From Unio delphinus (Eukaryota > Mollusca > Bivalvia > Unionida > Unionidae): a stretch of 64,000 nt of DNA. The notes under the pieces were generated by a model. It was not told where the DNA came from. It searched no databases and saw only the letters and a list, made by a program, of their open reading frames with translations. The stretch spans positions 3,261,001 through 3,325,000 of the forward strand of contig JAQISU010000097.1 in assembly GCA_029339505.1 (NCBI GenBank). The letters are read 5' to 3'. Of this stretch, positions 11,820 to 19,859 are shown in pieces (positions within the stretch are counted from its first letter, which is position 1; each line of letters begins with the position of its first letter). The translations under genes were made by a program, and so were the position numbers.

Positions 11820-12420
11820 TGTATTATTATAAAATACCGTTAATATTTTTCTTGAGCTTTTTAATCGCGATTTCATCTTGTTTATTCGCAGCTATAATTG
11901 TTTAGTAATATTTTGATAACTCATCGTTGTTTCATATAATTGTTTAGTAGTATTTTGCTAACTCATCGTTGTTTCGTATAATTGTTTAGTAATATTTTGA
12001 TAACTCGTCGTTGCTTCGTATAATTGTTTAGCAATATTTTGATAACTCATCTTTGTTTCGTATAATTGTTAGTAATATTTTGATAACTCATCGTTGTTTC
12101 GTCAGGATGTTTCATTCGTTATTTCATATTCTGTATTCGCTATGAATAACGCTGCCTCCATTTTGCGATAATCTTCCAAACTTACTTGTAATTTACTTTG
12201 TTTAATTTCAACTTTGAAGATTTGATATTTTATCTCAGAGATATCATCGCGGTATTTTTATTTACTCCCACGATATTCATTCCGGTCTTGTCGTAACTTT
12301 TCATCGTTACGACGTGTAATCACGGTAGCTGGTTCACGTTCCCAAATCTTATATCGAGTCTTGTTCCCGATTTTTTACTCCACGGCAACTTCGTTAGCAT
12401 TCTTAACTCCACGTCGGATA
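11820..12420 (-). pseudogene. Decayed coding-like region with repeats
   Basis: The minus strand shows coding-like text in broken frames, rich in K, E, R and Q (for example RRNDEKLRQDRNEYRG), followed by several copies of a 14-residue repeat encoded by the 42-bp tandem array. Composition suggests a coiled-coil protein. I cannot match it to any element 1 gene. It may be part of relic 3 or a different insert. Confidence 0.3.
11893..12102. repeat. 42-bp tandem repeat, about five copies
   Basis: Units built on ATAATTGTTTAGTAATATTT then TGATAACTCATCGTTGTTTC, with a few substitutions and one 1-base deletion. The 42-bp length is in frame with minus-strand coding and would encode a 14-residue repeat (LYETTMSYQNITKQ). 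No spacers are present. Confidence 0.9.
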
Positions 12421-12469
12421 ATCTGTTACATTGATTTTACTATTGATGGCTACATGTTTCAAAATTACA

Positions 12470-12474
12470 ATTTT
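12470..12474. other. Left target-site duplication of element 1
   Basis: ATTTT directly before the outer TIR end matches ATTTT directly after the right TIR (27778-27782). Extending to 6 bp gives AATTTT against ATTTTT, one mismatch. Polintons usually make 6-bp duplications, so an aged 6-bp site is likely. Confidence 0.55.
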
Positions 12475-12739
12475 AGCAGCAGAGAGGGTGAACCCTACAA
12501 CGTTTTCAGACAAAATTTTGATTGAATCCTTAAAACGAGCCTTCCTACGATCTCATTTTAACCAAAAAAAATGTCTCAGGGATAAACCCTACAACGTTTT
12601 TAGACAAAAAATTGATTGAAATCTTAACGAGCTTTCCCTACGAAATCTCATTTTAACTAAAAAAAATGAAAACGGAGACTTTTACGATTTTTTAATCAAT
12701 TTTGGTCGCAACTTGTTGTCATCCACCCTCTCTGCTGCT
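12475..12739 (+). repeat. Element 1 left terminal inverted repeat
   Basis: Inverse match to 27515-27777. Each TIR is itself bounded by an inverted 16-mer (AGCAGCAGAGAGGGTG outside, its complement inside) and contains a tandem duplication of about 94 bp (copies start at about 12491 and 12585, both AACCCTACAACG). It would hold the integrase recognition ends and, in protein-primed systems, the replication origin. Confidence 0.92.
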
Positions 12740-12792
12740 TAGTGATTTCATCACTGGGTTAACAAAAAATAAGAAATGATTTTAACCAGTCT

Positions 12793-14157
12793 TTAGGATC
12801 TCACAAACAGACTAATCGCTAACACCTCTTCTTGTAAATCAATCAGATTATTTGACTGGTCTGTGAGTTTGAAATTAATTCTGGTTAATGAATTATTATG
12901 GCATCGCATGTAGACAGGATTAATTGGGTTTTCAATAATTAGGAATCCTGGAGGAGCTGTTGGTGCAAACGAATAAAGAATATATCCTTGCTGAGCTTGA
13001 TTTGATCGTTCGAGATTAATTTGATAGCTTCCTTCGATAACATCACATACTAAATTGAGCGCAATCACCGATGAAATATTCACGTTGAACGGAGCGATAT
13101 GCCTACCGCCACCGTCTGGGTCATTATTGTGTTTGAGGATTTTTATTTCCCCTGATGCTGTTTTTTTCCATGCATCATGAATTATTTTAAAACCAACATC
13201 GATGGTGTCACTGAGAAGTTTTTTTAATTCCGGTACGTTATATCCTGGTAGTTTGAATGTGGGGATATCTTCAACGCGGATTTTATAGTCTAATGCAAAT
13301 TCTGTTCTCGATTTTGGGTTATCTTCATCTAATATATCCTGAATAATTTTTAGGTTAAATGTTTCCATATCGTCGATAATTTTATTGCATGTTTCTACGA
13401 CGCTGATAAATTCATCTCGGGTGAGAGAGCCGAATTTAAGAGATATTAACAACGGCGATAAATCATTATTCATTGCTGTGAAATTTTTAACGATTACAGG
13501 TTCGTTAACTAAATGATATTTCTCTGGTTTTCTCTCCCAAATTAGTTGATATTCGAGACTAAAATACTCCATAGTAAATCTATGATCTTTATAACTCTTT
13601 ATTGGATTATCAGGTTTTATTCTGTCGGTGATATAATCAGTTTTTTGTGGTTCTGGTAAATCAACGGTTTCTCCCCGGGGTGGTAATTCAGGCCATCCTA
13701 GTACGGTTCTAATAGAACTCTGATAGATATCTACGACGTATCCTTCTGTGTTTATTTCAATTGCGGATGATAGTGTTGGTTCATGAACTGTTATAGCGAT
13801 TTTCGATTCTGTTCCAGTAATCGATTTTATTCTACGCGCGAATTCATTATTGATTTGTTCTATTTGGTATGACCCTGTTGGTATCGAAACAACATTCCAG
13901 TCTGGGGTTCCGTCGGGTTTATTCTTATTCGCAAACACCAGTGAATTATTCGGTTGTTGACCACCAAATGATTTTGATCTGATATTAGGCCAACTGTGGT
14001 ATACTCGTAGTTTTGCTAGCGCTATCTCCTTCACTGGGACCGGAGAGGGGAAATTCACACTGAATTCTGGATTCGTTGATGTTATTGATATCATGCTTGT
14101 TTGTACTGGGTTCGTGTTCTCCACTATTCGTTGAAGTAATTCCTGCGGTGTTGTCAT
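12793..14157 (-). CDS. Penton/minor capsid-like structural protein candidate
   Basis: About 454 residues. I start at the Met of MTTPQELLQRIVENTNP (14157) because the element 2 copy begins at the same Met; an in-frame upstream Met exists at 14172. No catalytic motif is visible. The protein is beta-rich in appearance. The C-terminus (RINFKLTDQSNNLIDLQEEV, ending ISLFVRS) has the 'TDQ-N-IDL' look of C-terminal strands in Polinton/adomavirus structural proteins. It is the last gene of the leftward late block, next to the left TIR. In element 2 the homolog is frame-broken. Penton is my best guess by size, position and that tail; a fibre or other minor capsid role is possible. Confidence 0.6.
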   Translation of the reverse strand: MTTPQELLQRIVENTNPVQTSMISITSTNPEFSVNFPSPVPVKEIALAKLRVYHSWPNIRSKSFGGQQPNNSLVFANKNKPDGTPDWNVVSIPTGSYQIEQINNEFARRIKSITGTESKIAITVHEPTLSSAIEINTEGYVVDIYQSSIRTVLGWPELPPRGETVDLPEPQKTDYITDRIKPDNPIKSYKDHRFTMEYFSLEYQLIWERKPEKYHLVNEPVIVKNFTAMNNDLSPLLISLKFGSLTRDEFISVVETCNKIIDDMETFNLKIIQDILDEDNPKSRTEFALDYKIRVEDIPTFKLPGYNVPELKKLLSDTIDVGFKIIHDAWKKTASGEIKILKHNNDPDGGGRHIAPFNVNISSVIALNLVCDVIEGSYQINLERSNQAQQGYILYSFAPTAPPGFLIIENPINPVYMRCHNNSLTRINFKLTDQSNNLIDLQEEVLAISLFVRS

Positions 14158-14159
14158 TG

Positions 14160-14335
14160 TTATTATCCTCATGATTTATTTCTAATTTTGGTATCGAGGA
14201 ATCATAAATACTGACCATCACTGAGAACTCACAATCTGGTAATGTTGATCTTATTGAGATCATTTTGTTTTTTGGGTTCGTGTTTTCTGATTCCATCGGT
14301 GTTGTCATTGTTATTATACTCATGTTGTCGCTCTA
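14160..14335 (-). repeat. Local duplication at a gene junction
   Basis: Between the membrane-protein gene and the penton-like gene, the region encoding the tail of the former and the start of the latter appears twice: TCATTGTTATTAT occurs at 14155 and again near 14308, and the stretch encoding SIYDSS/SIFDSA-type text is repeated. Element 2 has a single copy here, with the two genes overlapping instead. The result in element 1 is an extra chimeric open frame (13985-14323) that is probably not a gene. Confidence 0.6.
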
Positions 14336-14774
14336 ATTTCGATATCGCGGAATCAAAAATACTGACCATCGCTGAGAATTCACTATCTGATATAATCGTA
14401 TTATCGAGTGACGACGATATCATCAATGATAATTGCGAGTATGCGGTTGATGCAATATGAAATTGAAGTAAGTAATTCTGCAGTTTACTCTGGATGCATG
14501 ATGATATCTTTTTTGCTATCCCGGTTGATATACCCCCGATTGTAGCCACCGCAGAAATGCAAATTGGAACTACGACCGGGGCAATCATTGTAACAGATGC
14601 TAGTATTATTCCGGCACCAGTGAGAACGCTTGACACCGAGTATATAATAACATCAATTGCGGTGATTCTTCGTCGGTATTTTTTTATTTTTATTTGATAC
14701 TCCTCAGTGAGGGTTTTGAGTCTATTCTGAAATTCTCTGACCTGATCATAGCGACATTGAGTTGATGAAATCAT
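14229..14774 (-). CDS. Two-TM membrane protein, conserved unknown
   Basis: 181 residues. The N-terminal third is a basic, coiled-coil-like stretch (QVREFQNRLKTLTEEYQIKI). It is followed by two hydrophobic, glycine-rich segments at about residues 40-85 (VIIYSVSSVLTGAGIILASV and MIAPVVVPICISAVATIGGI), and a polar, Asn-rich tail. Similar 'helix then paired hydrophobic segments' proteins accompany many Polintons, but I know no function. It is conserved in element 2, where the C-terminus is longer (212 residues) and overlaps the next gene in another frame. Here the C-terminus seems altered by the local duplication. A role in membrane interaction or entry is only inference. Confidence 0.7.
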   Translation of the reverse strand: MISSTQCRYDQVREFQNRLKTLTEEYQIKIKKYRRRITAIDVIIYSVSSVLTGAGIILASVTMIAPVVVPICISAVATIGGISTGIAKKISSCIQSKLQNYLLQFHIASTAYSQLSLMISSSLDNTIISDSEFSAMVSIFDSAISKLERQHEYNNNDNTDGIRKHEPKKQNDLNKINITRL

Positions 14775-14825
14775 TTTTATTTTAAAAACACTAGCGTTTT
14801 CAATTGTGAAATCCGAACGATTTAG

Positions 14826-15662
14826 TTATTTACTTAAATCCGCTACGAATTCCACATACCATGATACCGGAGTTCTAGCCAAATGTTTATCAGTAGATGT
14901 TATCGTGAACTTTTCAGTTGTATCCTTGTCGATGATCGTTGAAATCGTATTGTTGACCCCGGATGAACTCGACGATGATATATTAAATTGAGTCGTTGTT
15001 ACTAGTGTTAATCGATAAATACCCTTAACGGTTGCAGTGATATCTAATTTGTTGTTTGTAGGTGTCCACTCAAATGATCCGTGTTGGATTGTGTATACCA
15101 CGTTGTTGGTTTTCTCATGAGGAATTTTTGTTTTTTCAATGATTGTTATCATCCTCGAAAAATCACCTTTGACGGCTTCGATGAAAGTTTTCGTCTCATC
15201 GATGGATTTTTTAATATCAGGGAGTTTTATTTCAATTTTATCTAACGGGGTTCCAATAAATTTATCAATGATATTTCTACGAAATGATATAAACTGTTTT
15301 CCGTTTTCTTCAATTCTAGATTCAAGTGTTGTTAGTACAAACACAGAATTGTTTAACTCATCGTTGAGAATTTTTAATCGATCTGTAATCGTCGAAACGA
15401 GTACACCCGGTTTTAGTTTACCCTGATCGGAAAATAATGCGATAGTATTTTCGATTGCGTTTTGTTGTTTAACCAAAATATCATCCAGAGAAATATTACT
15501 GGTTTTCAATTTACCCTGATCCGAAAATAACGCGATAGTATTCTCGATTGCGTTTCGTTGTTTAACTAAAATATCATCCAATGACACATCACTGGATTTC
15601 AATTTACCCTGTTTGTCTTGAAATACAACTATTTCATTAGGATCAACATTTGTTAAGTTCAA
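14826..15662 (-). CDS. Fibre-like coiled-coil protein with beta head
   Basis: 278 residues. The N-terminal part carries a 32-residue-type repeat, DQGKLK-(S/T)-S-(D/N)-(V/I)-SLDDILVKQ, in two full copies here against one in element 2 (246 residues). A long helical, heptad-rich middle (about 100-180) follows, then a beta-rich C-terminal domain of about 85 residues containing GIYRLTLVTTTQFNISSSSS and ending VEFVADLSK. The layout (repeated shaft, coiled coil, compact beta head with a 'GIYRLTL' strand like C1q/TNF folds) resembles a trimeric attachment fibre. That function is inference; the family has no name I can assign. Element 2 retains an intact copy. Confidence 0.6.
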   Translation of the reverse strand: MNLTNVDPNEIVVFQDKQGKLKSSDVSLDDILVKQRNAIENTIALFSDQGKLKTSNISLDDILVKQQNAIENTIALFSDQGKLKPGVLVSTITDRLKILNDELNNSVFVLTTLESRIEENGKQFISFRRNIIDKFIGTPLDKIEIKLPDIKKSIDETKTFIEAVKGDFSRMITIIEKTKIPHEKTNNVVYTIQHGSFEWTPTNNKLDITATVKGIYRLTLVTTTQFNISSSSSSGVNNTISTIIDKDTTEKFTITSTDKHLARTPVSWYVEFVADLSK

Positions 15663-15795
15663 CGTCTCAGCTATTTCATCTTTGATTAGTTTTTTTTACA
15701 TCCTTGACAGAATCAGGTGGTGCAGTGTCATCGGGTTTGGGTTTCAAAGATCTCCCCCAAATATCAATCATGTTATTGTAAAACTCTTTCTCTCT
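15663..15795 (-). other. Short gene junction
   Basis: Spacer between the protease and fibre-like genes. The minus-strand sequence just before the fibre-like start is open and could extend the N-terminus (residues read in frame from about 15690), so the true start is uncertain. Confidence 0.35.
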
Positions 15796-16308
15796 CTAAA
15801 ATCGTTTCGATTTCCAGCGATTACTAGTGTATTCATTAACGACAACATGTGGTGGTTTTCCGCTTGGGTTACTCAAGGAGTTAGAAATAGCGTCAAGGAC
15901 ATTTAATACTTCGCTGCCGCATATTGGTGGGTCAATCATCGTTTGTGTTGGTAGCGTAGAATACCAAGTCTTCATTGGAAGGGTTTTTATATACCGCATA
16001 AACTCTTTTGGTGGGGCTAATCCATATGAATCGAAATAAACAATCCCACGTGGATCAATAGCGTATGCAACCCAGTGAGTTCCGGGTCCAGTGCTGTTAT
16101 CTAAATTAATGATTCCGGTTTCAACGCTGTTTGGTTGATGTGGTAATTGATCTTTCATAAAGACACCTCTGAAGTTTTTAATCGCTAGTTTTTTAGCAGC
16201 ATCCATTAAATCAAAATTGGACATAGGAACCATCGAAGATTTGGGAACCATAGGTTCCTGAATTAATAAATCGTTCCTGGTAGTCTTAGACCCTTTCCGC
16301 TCTACCAC
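15796..16308 (-). CDS. Adenain-type cysteine protease
   Basis: 170 residues as an open frame; the conserved domain starts at the Met of MSNFDLMDAAKKLA (about 16224), giving 142 residues. Counting from that Met, the catalytic set is visible: His50 in GPGTHWVAY, Asp65 in VYFDSYG, Gln94 and Cys102 in PPICGSEVL, the order and spacing of adenovirus protease (C5 family, Ulp1-like fold). Its role would be to mature capsid and core precursors inside the virion. The open frame continues upstream without a Met into the A-run where the pVI-like gene ends. In element 2 the two are a single frame. This suggests fusion, frameshifting or decay at the A-run. Confidence 0.88.
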   Translation of the reverse strand: MVERKGSKTTRNDLLIQEPMVPKSSMVPMSNFDLMDAAKKLAIKNFRGVFMKDQLPHQPNSVETGIINLDNSTGPGTHWVAYAIDPRGIVYFDSYGLAPPKEFMRYIKTLPMKTWYSTLPTQTMIDPPICGSEVLNVLDAISNSLSNPSGKPPHVVVNEYTSNRWKSKRF

Positions 16309-16330
16309 GAATACGGGGTTCCTGGTAGTC

Positions 16331-16726
16331 TTAGACCCTTTCCCTTTTTTTATATCCTTTCCCAGTTGCTTTCTTTAGTGCCATTCCTGCTGCAGTACCA
16401 ACGGCTCCTAACGCTGCCGCTTTAGCCACCGCTGGGGCTGCTGCTGCAATTAATGCTGGAATCGCAGCTAACAACGGAAATATACCGCCTGTTTTAATCA
16501 TATTTTTGATAGCAGCCGCAGAGAGAGTAATCTGAACACCCTTTTTTGCTGCAAGTGCATCATTGAAATGTTTTATTTGACGAGTTGTCAGTGATAATTT
16601 ATTTGCACCAACAGTCATTTGGTTGGGTTTCAACGTGATTGTGGTTCCACATTTTTTAGCTGATTCCGATTGCAATTTTTTTAATTGACCAGGAGTTAAC
16701 GCAACACTAATAACACTATATGACAT
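16331..16726 (-). CDS. pVI-like minor capsid protein
   Basis: 131 residues. The N-terminal half has the pattern seen in Polinton pVI-like proteins (VALTPGQLKKLQ, later LSLTTRQIKHF). It is followed by a hydrophobic Ala-rich amphipathic segment, KTGGIFPLLAAIPALIAAAA, and a basic GKGYKK tail. By analogy with adenovirus pVI, such proteins are membrane-active internal capsid components and protease substrates or cofactors. The frame ends just after an A7 run at about 16350; the downstream frame leads into the protease gene. The homologous run in element 2 has nine A's and the frames join. The true C-terminus is therefore uncertain. Confidence 0.75.
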   Translation of the reverse strand: MSYSVISVALTPGQLKKLQSESAKKCGTTITLKPNQMTVGANKLSLTTRQIKHFNDALAAKKGVQITLSAAAIKNMIKTGGIFPLLAAIPALIAAAAPAVAKAAALGAVGTAAGMALKKATGKGYKKRERV

Positions 16727-16774
16727 TATATATAATTGATTGATTCTAATTCAATGAAAAATCGAGAAAATCAA

Positions 16775-18178
16775 TCAAAGATTTTCTACTGGCGCATCTA
16801 CCACTCTCATTCTTCCTCCAACACCTTCGAGTAGCATTGATTTATCACTGAGAATGACAGCAACCGCTCTATAATTATCAATAGCATCAGGACGGGTTAC
16901 ATTAGCTCTAAAGTGTATATCAACGACGGATTGTCTTGTTAAATCAAGATGTTCCAGCGAAAAGTAATAGATCGGATATAGATTCTTAAAATCTAATTGT
17001 GATATTTGCAAACCAGTATCAACATTTTGATCACGTGCCATGAACGACAGCAATCTATGATACACGCGTGCAATATGATTTTCTGTGTAATCGAGTTGCA
17101 CATCTTCGGATGGTTCCTGCTGACCGTTTATTCTCAGTGAGACGTCTTTCACACCTAATGGATCAAATATCATATGACTGAAACGTTGATCGCCAACTCG
17201 TGTGTTATCCTGTAGCGCTACAAATATATGACGTGGAGCTGAAACACCTTGTTTTGATCCTAGATTCCACGTGAATAACCCGTTCAGATTTGATTGTTTA
17301 ACATCTGTACTCACGGTTAAGCAACTTAACAACGACTTTCCTCCTTGGTCCATAAATGATAGTAATCGTTCTTCTGCGGTGATTGCTGGAGTCAACATTG
17401 GCATCCACAATGATATTTTTGTTAAAATAACTTTACCGGCATCAGCATTGGGATTTTCAGCATCTGCTGGAATCCTCCAAATTGCGTCATTATCATCACC
17501 CTTTCGTACAAGCGCTACTGTATGCTTCGCCCCGTAGATAACTTTTCGGACGTTTCTACAGAATCCAAATATGTGATGCAGTGGAATAGCGCATGAAAAT
17601 GATTTACTAGCCCCTTGCAACATTGAAATACGTATTGCGGCTCCTAGATTGAAATTAACGTCGTTGTTTATAACTACAGCCTCGACATCAGCATCATCAT
17701 TAGCAGCACTGGCTTTTTTTGGTCGTCTTACAACAAATTGAATTCCTCCAGCGGTATTTTTTACATCCTTTGCAAACATCATAGAAGGTCCTGCTGATCT
17801 TGTATAATCATCAGAATATCTCGCTAACCCGATTATTGTTGTAGCCACATCAACATCGCGATCTATCGACTCGATTTCTTTTCCATCAATGAGGTATCTT
17901 GCACTCTCAAATAACGCCATAATACCATTATTGACAAAACCGACTTGAGTACCAGCTGGATACGGTGCTCCAGCAGCTGTTACAAGTTTTCCTTCTACTT
18001 CGATAAACGCTTCACAAGGCAAAAAATATTTACTGGTATCATGGACTTGAAGTTCAATTCGCGATCGACTATTTGCGTCTATTGCATGATAAGCGTAATA
18101 TTGATAATCGCGTACAGAATCATCCTTGCCAACTGGGGCGTCTATATCAAACGCCCGATCATGTGATTTTTTGAACAT
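16775..18178 (-). CDS. Major capsid protein candidate
   Basis: 467 residues, the largest intact protein of the late block and the best conserved between elements 1 and 2 (element 2: 471 residues). Features: an N-terminal region with a conserved FDIDAPV, LFESARYLIDGKEIESID, a middle variable loop at about 140-175 where the two copies differ most, KVILTKISLWMPMLTPAI, and a C-terminal strand-rich part with YPIYYFSLEHLDLTRQS. Predominant beta character, size and position beside the protease and pVI-like genes fit a double-jelly-roll major capsid protein (adintovirus 'hexon'). No signature can prove this by eye; structure prediction would. The alternative is a second structural protein, with the capsid gene missing. 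Confidence 0.7.
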   Translation of the reverse strand: MFKKSHDRAFDIDAPVGKDDSVRDYQYYAYHAIDANSRSRIELQVHDTSKYFLPCEAFIEVEGKLVTAAGAPYPAGTQVGFVNNGIMALFESARYLIDGKEIESIDRDVDVATTIIGLARYSDDYTRSAGPSMMFAKDVKNTAGGIQFVVRRPKKASAANDDADVEAVVINNDVNFNLGAAIRISMLQGASKSFSCAIPLHHIFGFCRNVRKVIYGAKHTVALVRKGDDNDAIWRIPADAENPNADAGKVILTKISLWMPMLTPAITAEERLLSFMDQGGKSLLSCLTVSTDVKQSNLNGLFTWNLGSKQGVSAPRHIFVALQDNTRVGDQRFSHMIFDPLGVKDVSLRINGQQEPSEDVQLDYTENHIARVYHRLLSFMARDQNVDTGLQISQLDFKNLYPIYYFSLEHLDLTRQSVVDIHFRANVTRPDAIDNYRAVAVILSDKSMLLEGVGGRMRVVDAPVENL

Positions 18179-18224
18179 TTTATTCTATTTATCAGAGTCT
18201 AAATCGTGAAATCACAAACGATTT

Positions 18225-18659
18225 TCATCGACGTAGTTTTTTAAAGCCGCTTCCTGCTATCATATTTGCGTCGGGAGTTAAAGCCATCGACGCTAGTTTT
18301 TCGTCTACTGCGTTATTTATAATTCTACTAACACTTGCAGGCATTTCCGTTGTACATGGTAACGGTTTCTTTTTTCGTAAATCACTTCGTGATTTCACTA
18401 ATGATGTTAATTTATTCTTCGCAGTTGAAAATGCTTTTCCAGCAAGATCTCCAACAGCACCAATACCCTTATCACGAATAACTTCAATTGCTTTCATTCC
18501 TAGTTGTTTAGCCAACGGCATCACTTTTGGAGCCATTCTCGCAAATAACCCTGCAATGGTATTGCCTAAACCATCACCATAGTATGCTCTATAAACTGGA
18601 AACCGTGAATTAACTACATAGACGGGGGTTGGTTTATCATGATTGTAGTGTATGATCAT
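18225..18659 (-). CDS. pX-like small basic core protein
   Basis: 144 residues. A short N-terminus with VYRAYYGDGLGNTIAGLF, then an amphipathic and hydrophobic stretch (ARMAPKVMPLAKQLGMKAIE), a basic middle (KSRSDLRKKK) and a C-terminal SGFKKLRR. This matches the small membrane-active or DNA-condensing virion proteins (adenovirus pX/pVI type) that sit next to the capsid gene in adintoviruses. Conserved as 146 residues in element 2. Its start is supported by the shared AT-rich leader and equal N-termini in both copies. Confidence 0.6.
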   Translation of the reverse strand: MIIHYNHDKPTPVYVVNSRFPVYRAYYGDGLGNTIAGLFARMAPKVMPLAKQLGMKAIEVIRDKGIGAVGDLAGKAFSTAKNKLTSLVKSRSDLRKKKPLPCTTEMPASVSRIINNAVDEKLASMALTPDANMIAGSGFKKLRR

Positions 18660-18721
18660 TATTTGAAATCAGAAACCATTTTTCAATTGGAAACGCTAGC
18701 GTTTTTATTCAATCCCGGTGA

Positions 18722-19756
18722 TTAATCACTATGATAATCCTCTACTAACTCGCCAATGAAATCTCGATATGTGCTGATATCTATGATACCACCCTGAAAT
18801 AATCGTCTACAGATATCAGCTGCTTCATTAATTATTTCCGGTGAGTTATTTCCAGCTCGGAACCCTCCTACAAGAACCTCTAATCGTGATATATCATTGA
18901 TAACACTACCAGGACAGAAACCCGAAGAGTTTCCAACTAAACCACTGCCTGAAAATCCTTTGGTTTTATCAGTGATACCGGTTGCACCCTTTTCATGATC
19001 AGCCTCTCTCGTTATTTTCATCTGTTGGGGGGATTGTGTTATATCAATAAATTTTGATTGTTCTGGTAGTCTAAGAAATCCGGTATCCGATTGCCCCCCT
19101 ATAGATGATTCAGCTTTTTTTATTGCTGCCATATATTCCTGAAATGTTTCATCAACTCCTTTTGCTTGAGAGGAACCTGATAGTATACGATATAACCCCC
19201 TATACCAATCTTTTTTAGGGGGAAGATTATAATCATCGTAAATATATTTTCTTCTCTGATGAAAACTCCTAGTGACAAATTGGGCTAATTCTTCCATAGA
19301 ATCAAATTTTTTTTTTCTCAATTCATCTAATTTACCGGGAAGAAGTTTTTCATTGAATGCAACTCGTCCACTAGTAGTAGTATCCTCCCCTTCTTTTTGA
19401 AATTCGGGTGGGGGGATATCTTCTTGAAGTTCTCGTTGTTGTTCTGAAGCGGTTGATATATCCTGAGGAAGTGTTTTCAAGGATTTTTTTGTTTGTTTAG
19501 TTCTTTTTGCTATTTTTTCTAACACAGGAAGAAAAGACTCTTCTTGTTTTTTTCCTTCTTCAGAGATTGTTGACACTATCTGTTTCGTTGCTGTGGTTAC
19601 TGGTTTAAACAATTCTTCAGACCCCACAGCAAAATCAGTTTGTAAACTCTGTCGTTGTTGCAGTTTATTCCGTGCAGAGTCGCGAATTGGTACAAATCTC
19701 TTAATTGCATCCAGTCGTTCACGAGCCAATCGGGTTGTTAATGCTTCATTGATCAT
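18722..19756 (-). CDS. Conserved late protein, unknown function
   Basis: About 344 residues. I start at the Met of MINEALTTRLARERLDAIK (19756); the element 2 and relic 4 copies begin at the matching Met, and the upstream in-frame extension is not shared. Highly conserved ends: the N-terminal helix above and a C-terminal block, ISRLEVLVGGFRAGNNSPEI, then NEAADICRRLFQGGI. The middle is hydrophilic, rich in K, E and Q, and very variable. The C-terminal 'V-GG-AGNNSPE...NE' block recurs in many invertebrate Polintons (from memory, not searched). It is the first gene of the late leftward block, downstream of the TATA/inverted-repeat region. A structural or scaffold role is a guess. Confidence 0.65.
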   Translation of the reverse strand: MINEALTTRLARERLDAIKRFVPIRDSARNKLQQRQSLQTDFAVGSEELFKPVTTATKQIVSTISEEGKKQEESFLPVLEKIAKRTKQTKKSLKTLPQDISTASEQQRELQEDIPPPEFQKEGEDTTTSGRVAFNEKLLPGKLDELRKKKFDSMEELAQFVTRSFHQRRKYIYDDYNLPPKKDWYRGLYRILSGSSQAKGVDETFQEYMAAIKKAESSIGGQSDTGFLRLPEQSKFIDITQSPQQMKITREADHEKGATGITDKTKGFSGSGLVGNSSGFCPGSVINDISRLEVLVGGFRAGNNSPEIINEAADICRRLFQGGIIDISTYRDFIGELVEDYHSD

Positions 19757-19859
19757 TATTTGAAATCGCAAACAATTTTTCAATTGCAAAACAATTTTTC
19801 AATCCGACCTAACACCACCGTAGAAGCGTTATTTCACTGTGAGACAGCTTCGTTCATCG

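Larger units (their letters stand above)
8958..12430. mobile_element. Maverick/Polinton relic 3
   Basis: Contains, in order, a PolB remnant on the minus strand, then plus-strand remnants of the zinc-binding, HNH and small conserved genes, all recognisable by comparison with element 1. The gene order equals that of element 1 read in the opposite direction. Every gene has stops or frameshifts. No TIR was found: the left edge joins the inverted C1q copy and the right edge lies a few tens of bases before repeat R1 copy B and element 1. It is much more diverged from element 1 than element 2 is, so it looks older or from another lineage. Confidence 0.75.

Noticed and set aside
13985..14323. 112-codon minus-strand open frame in element 1
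   Set aside because: It is a chimera made by the local duplication at the membrane/penton-like junction; no independent homolog is seen in element 2.
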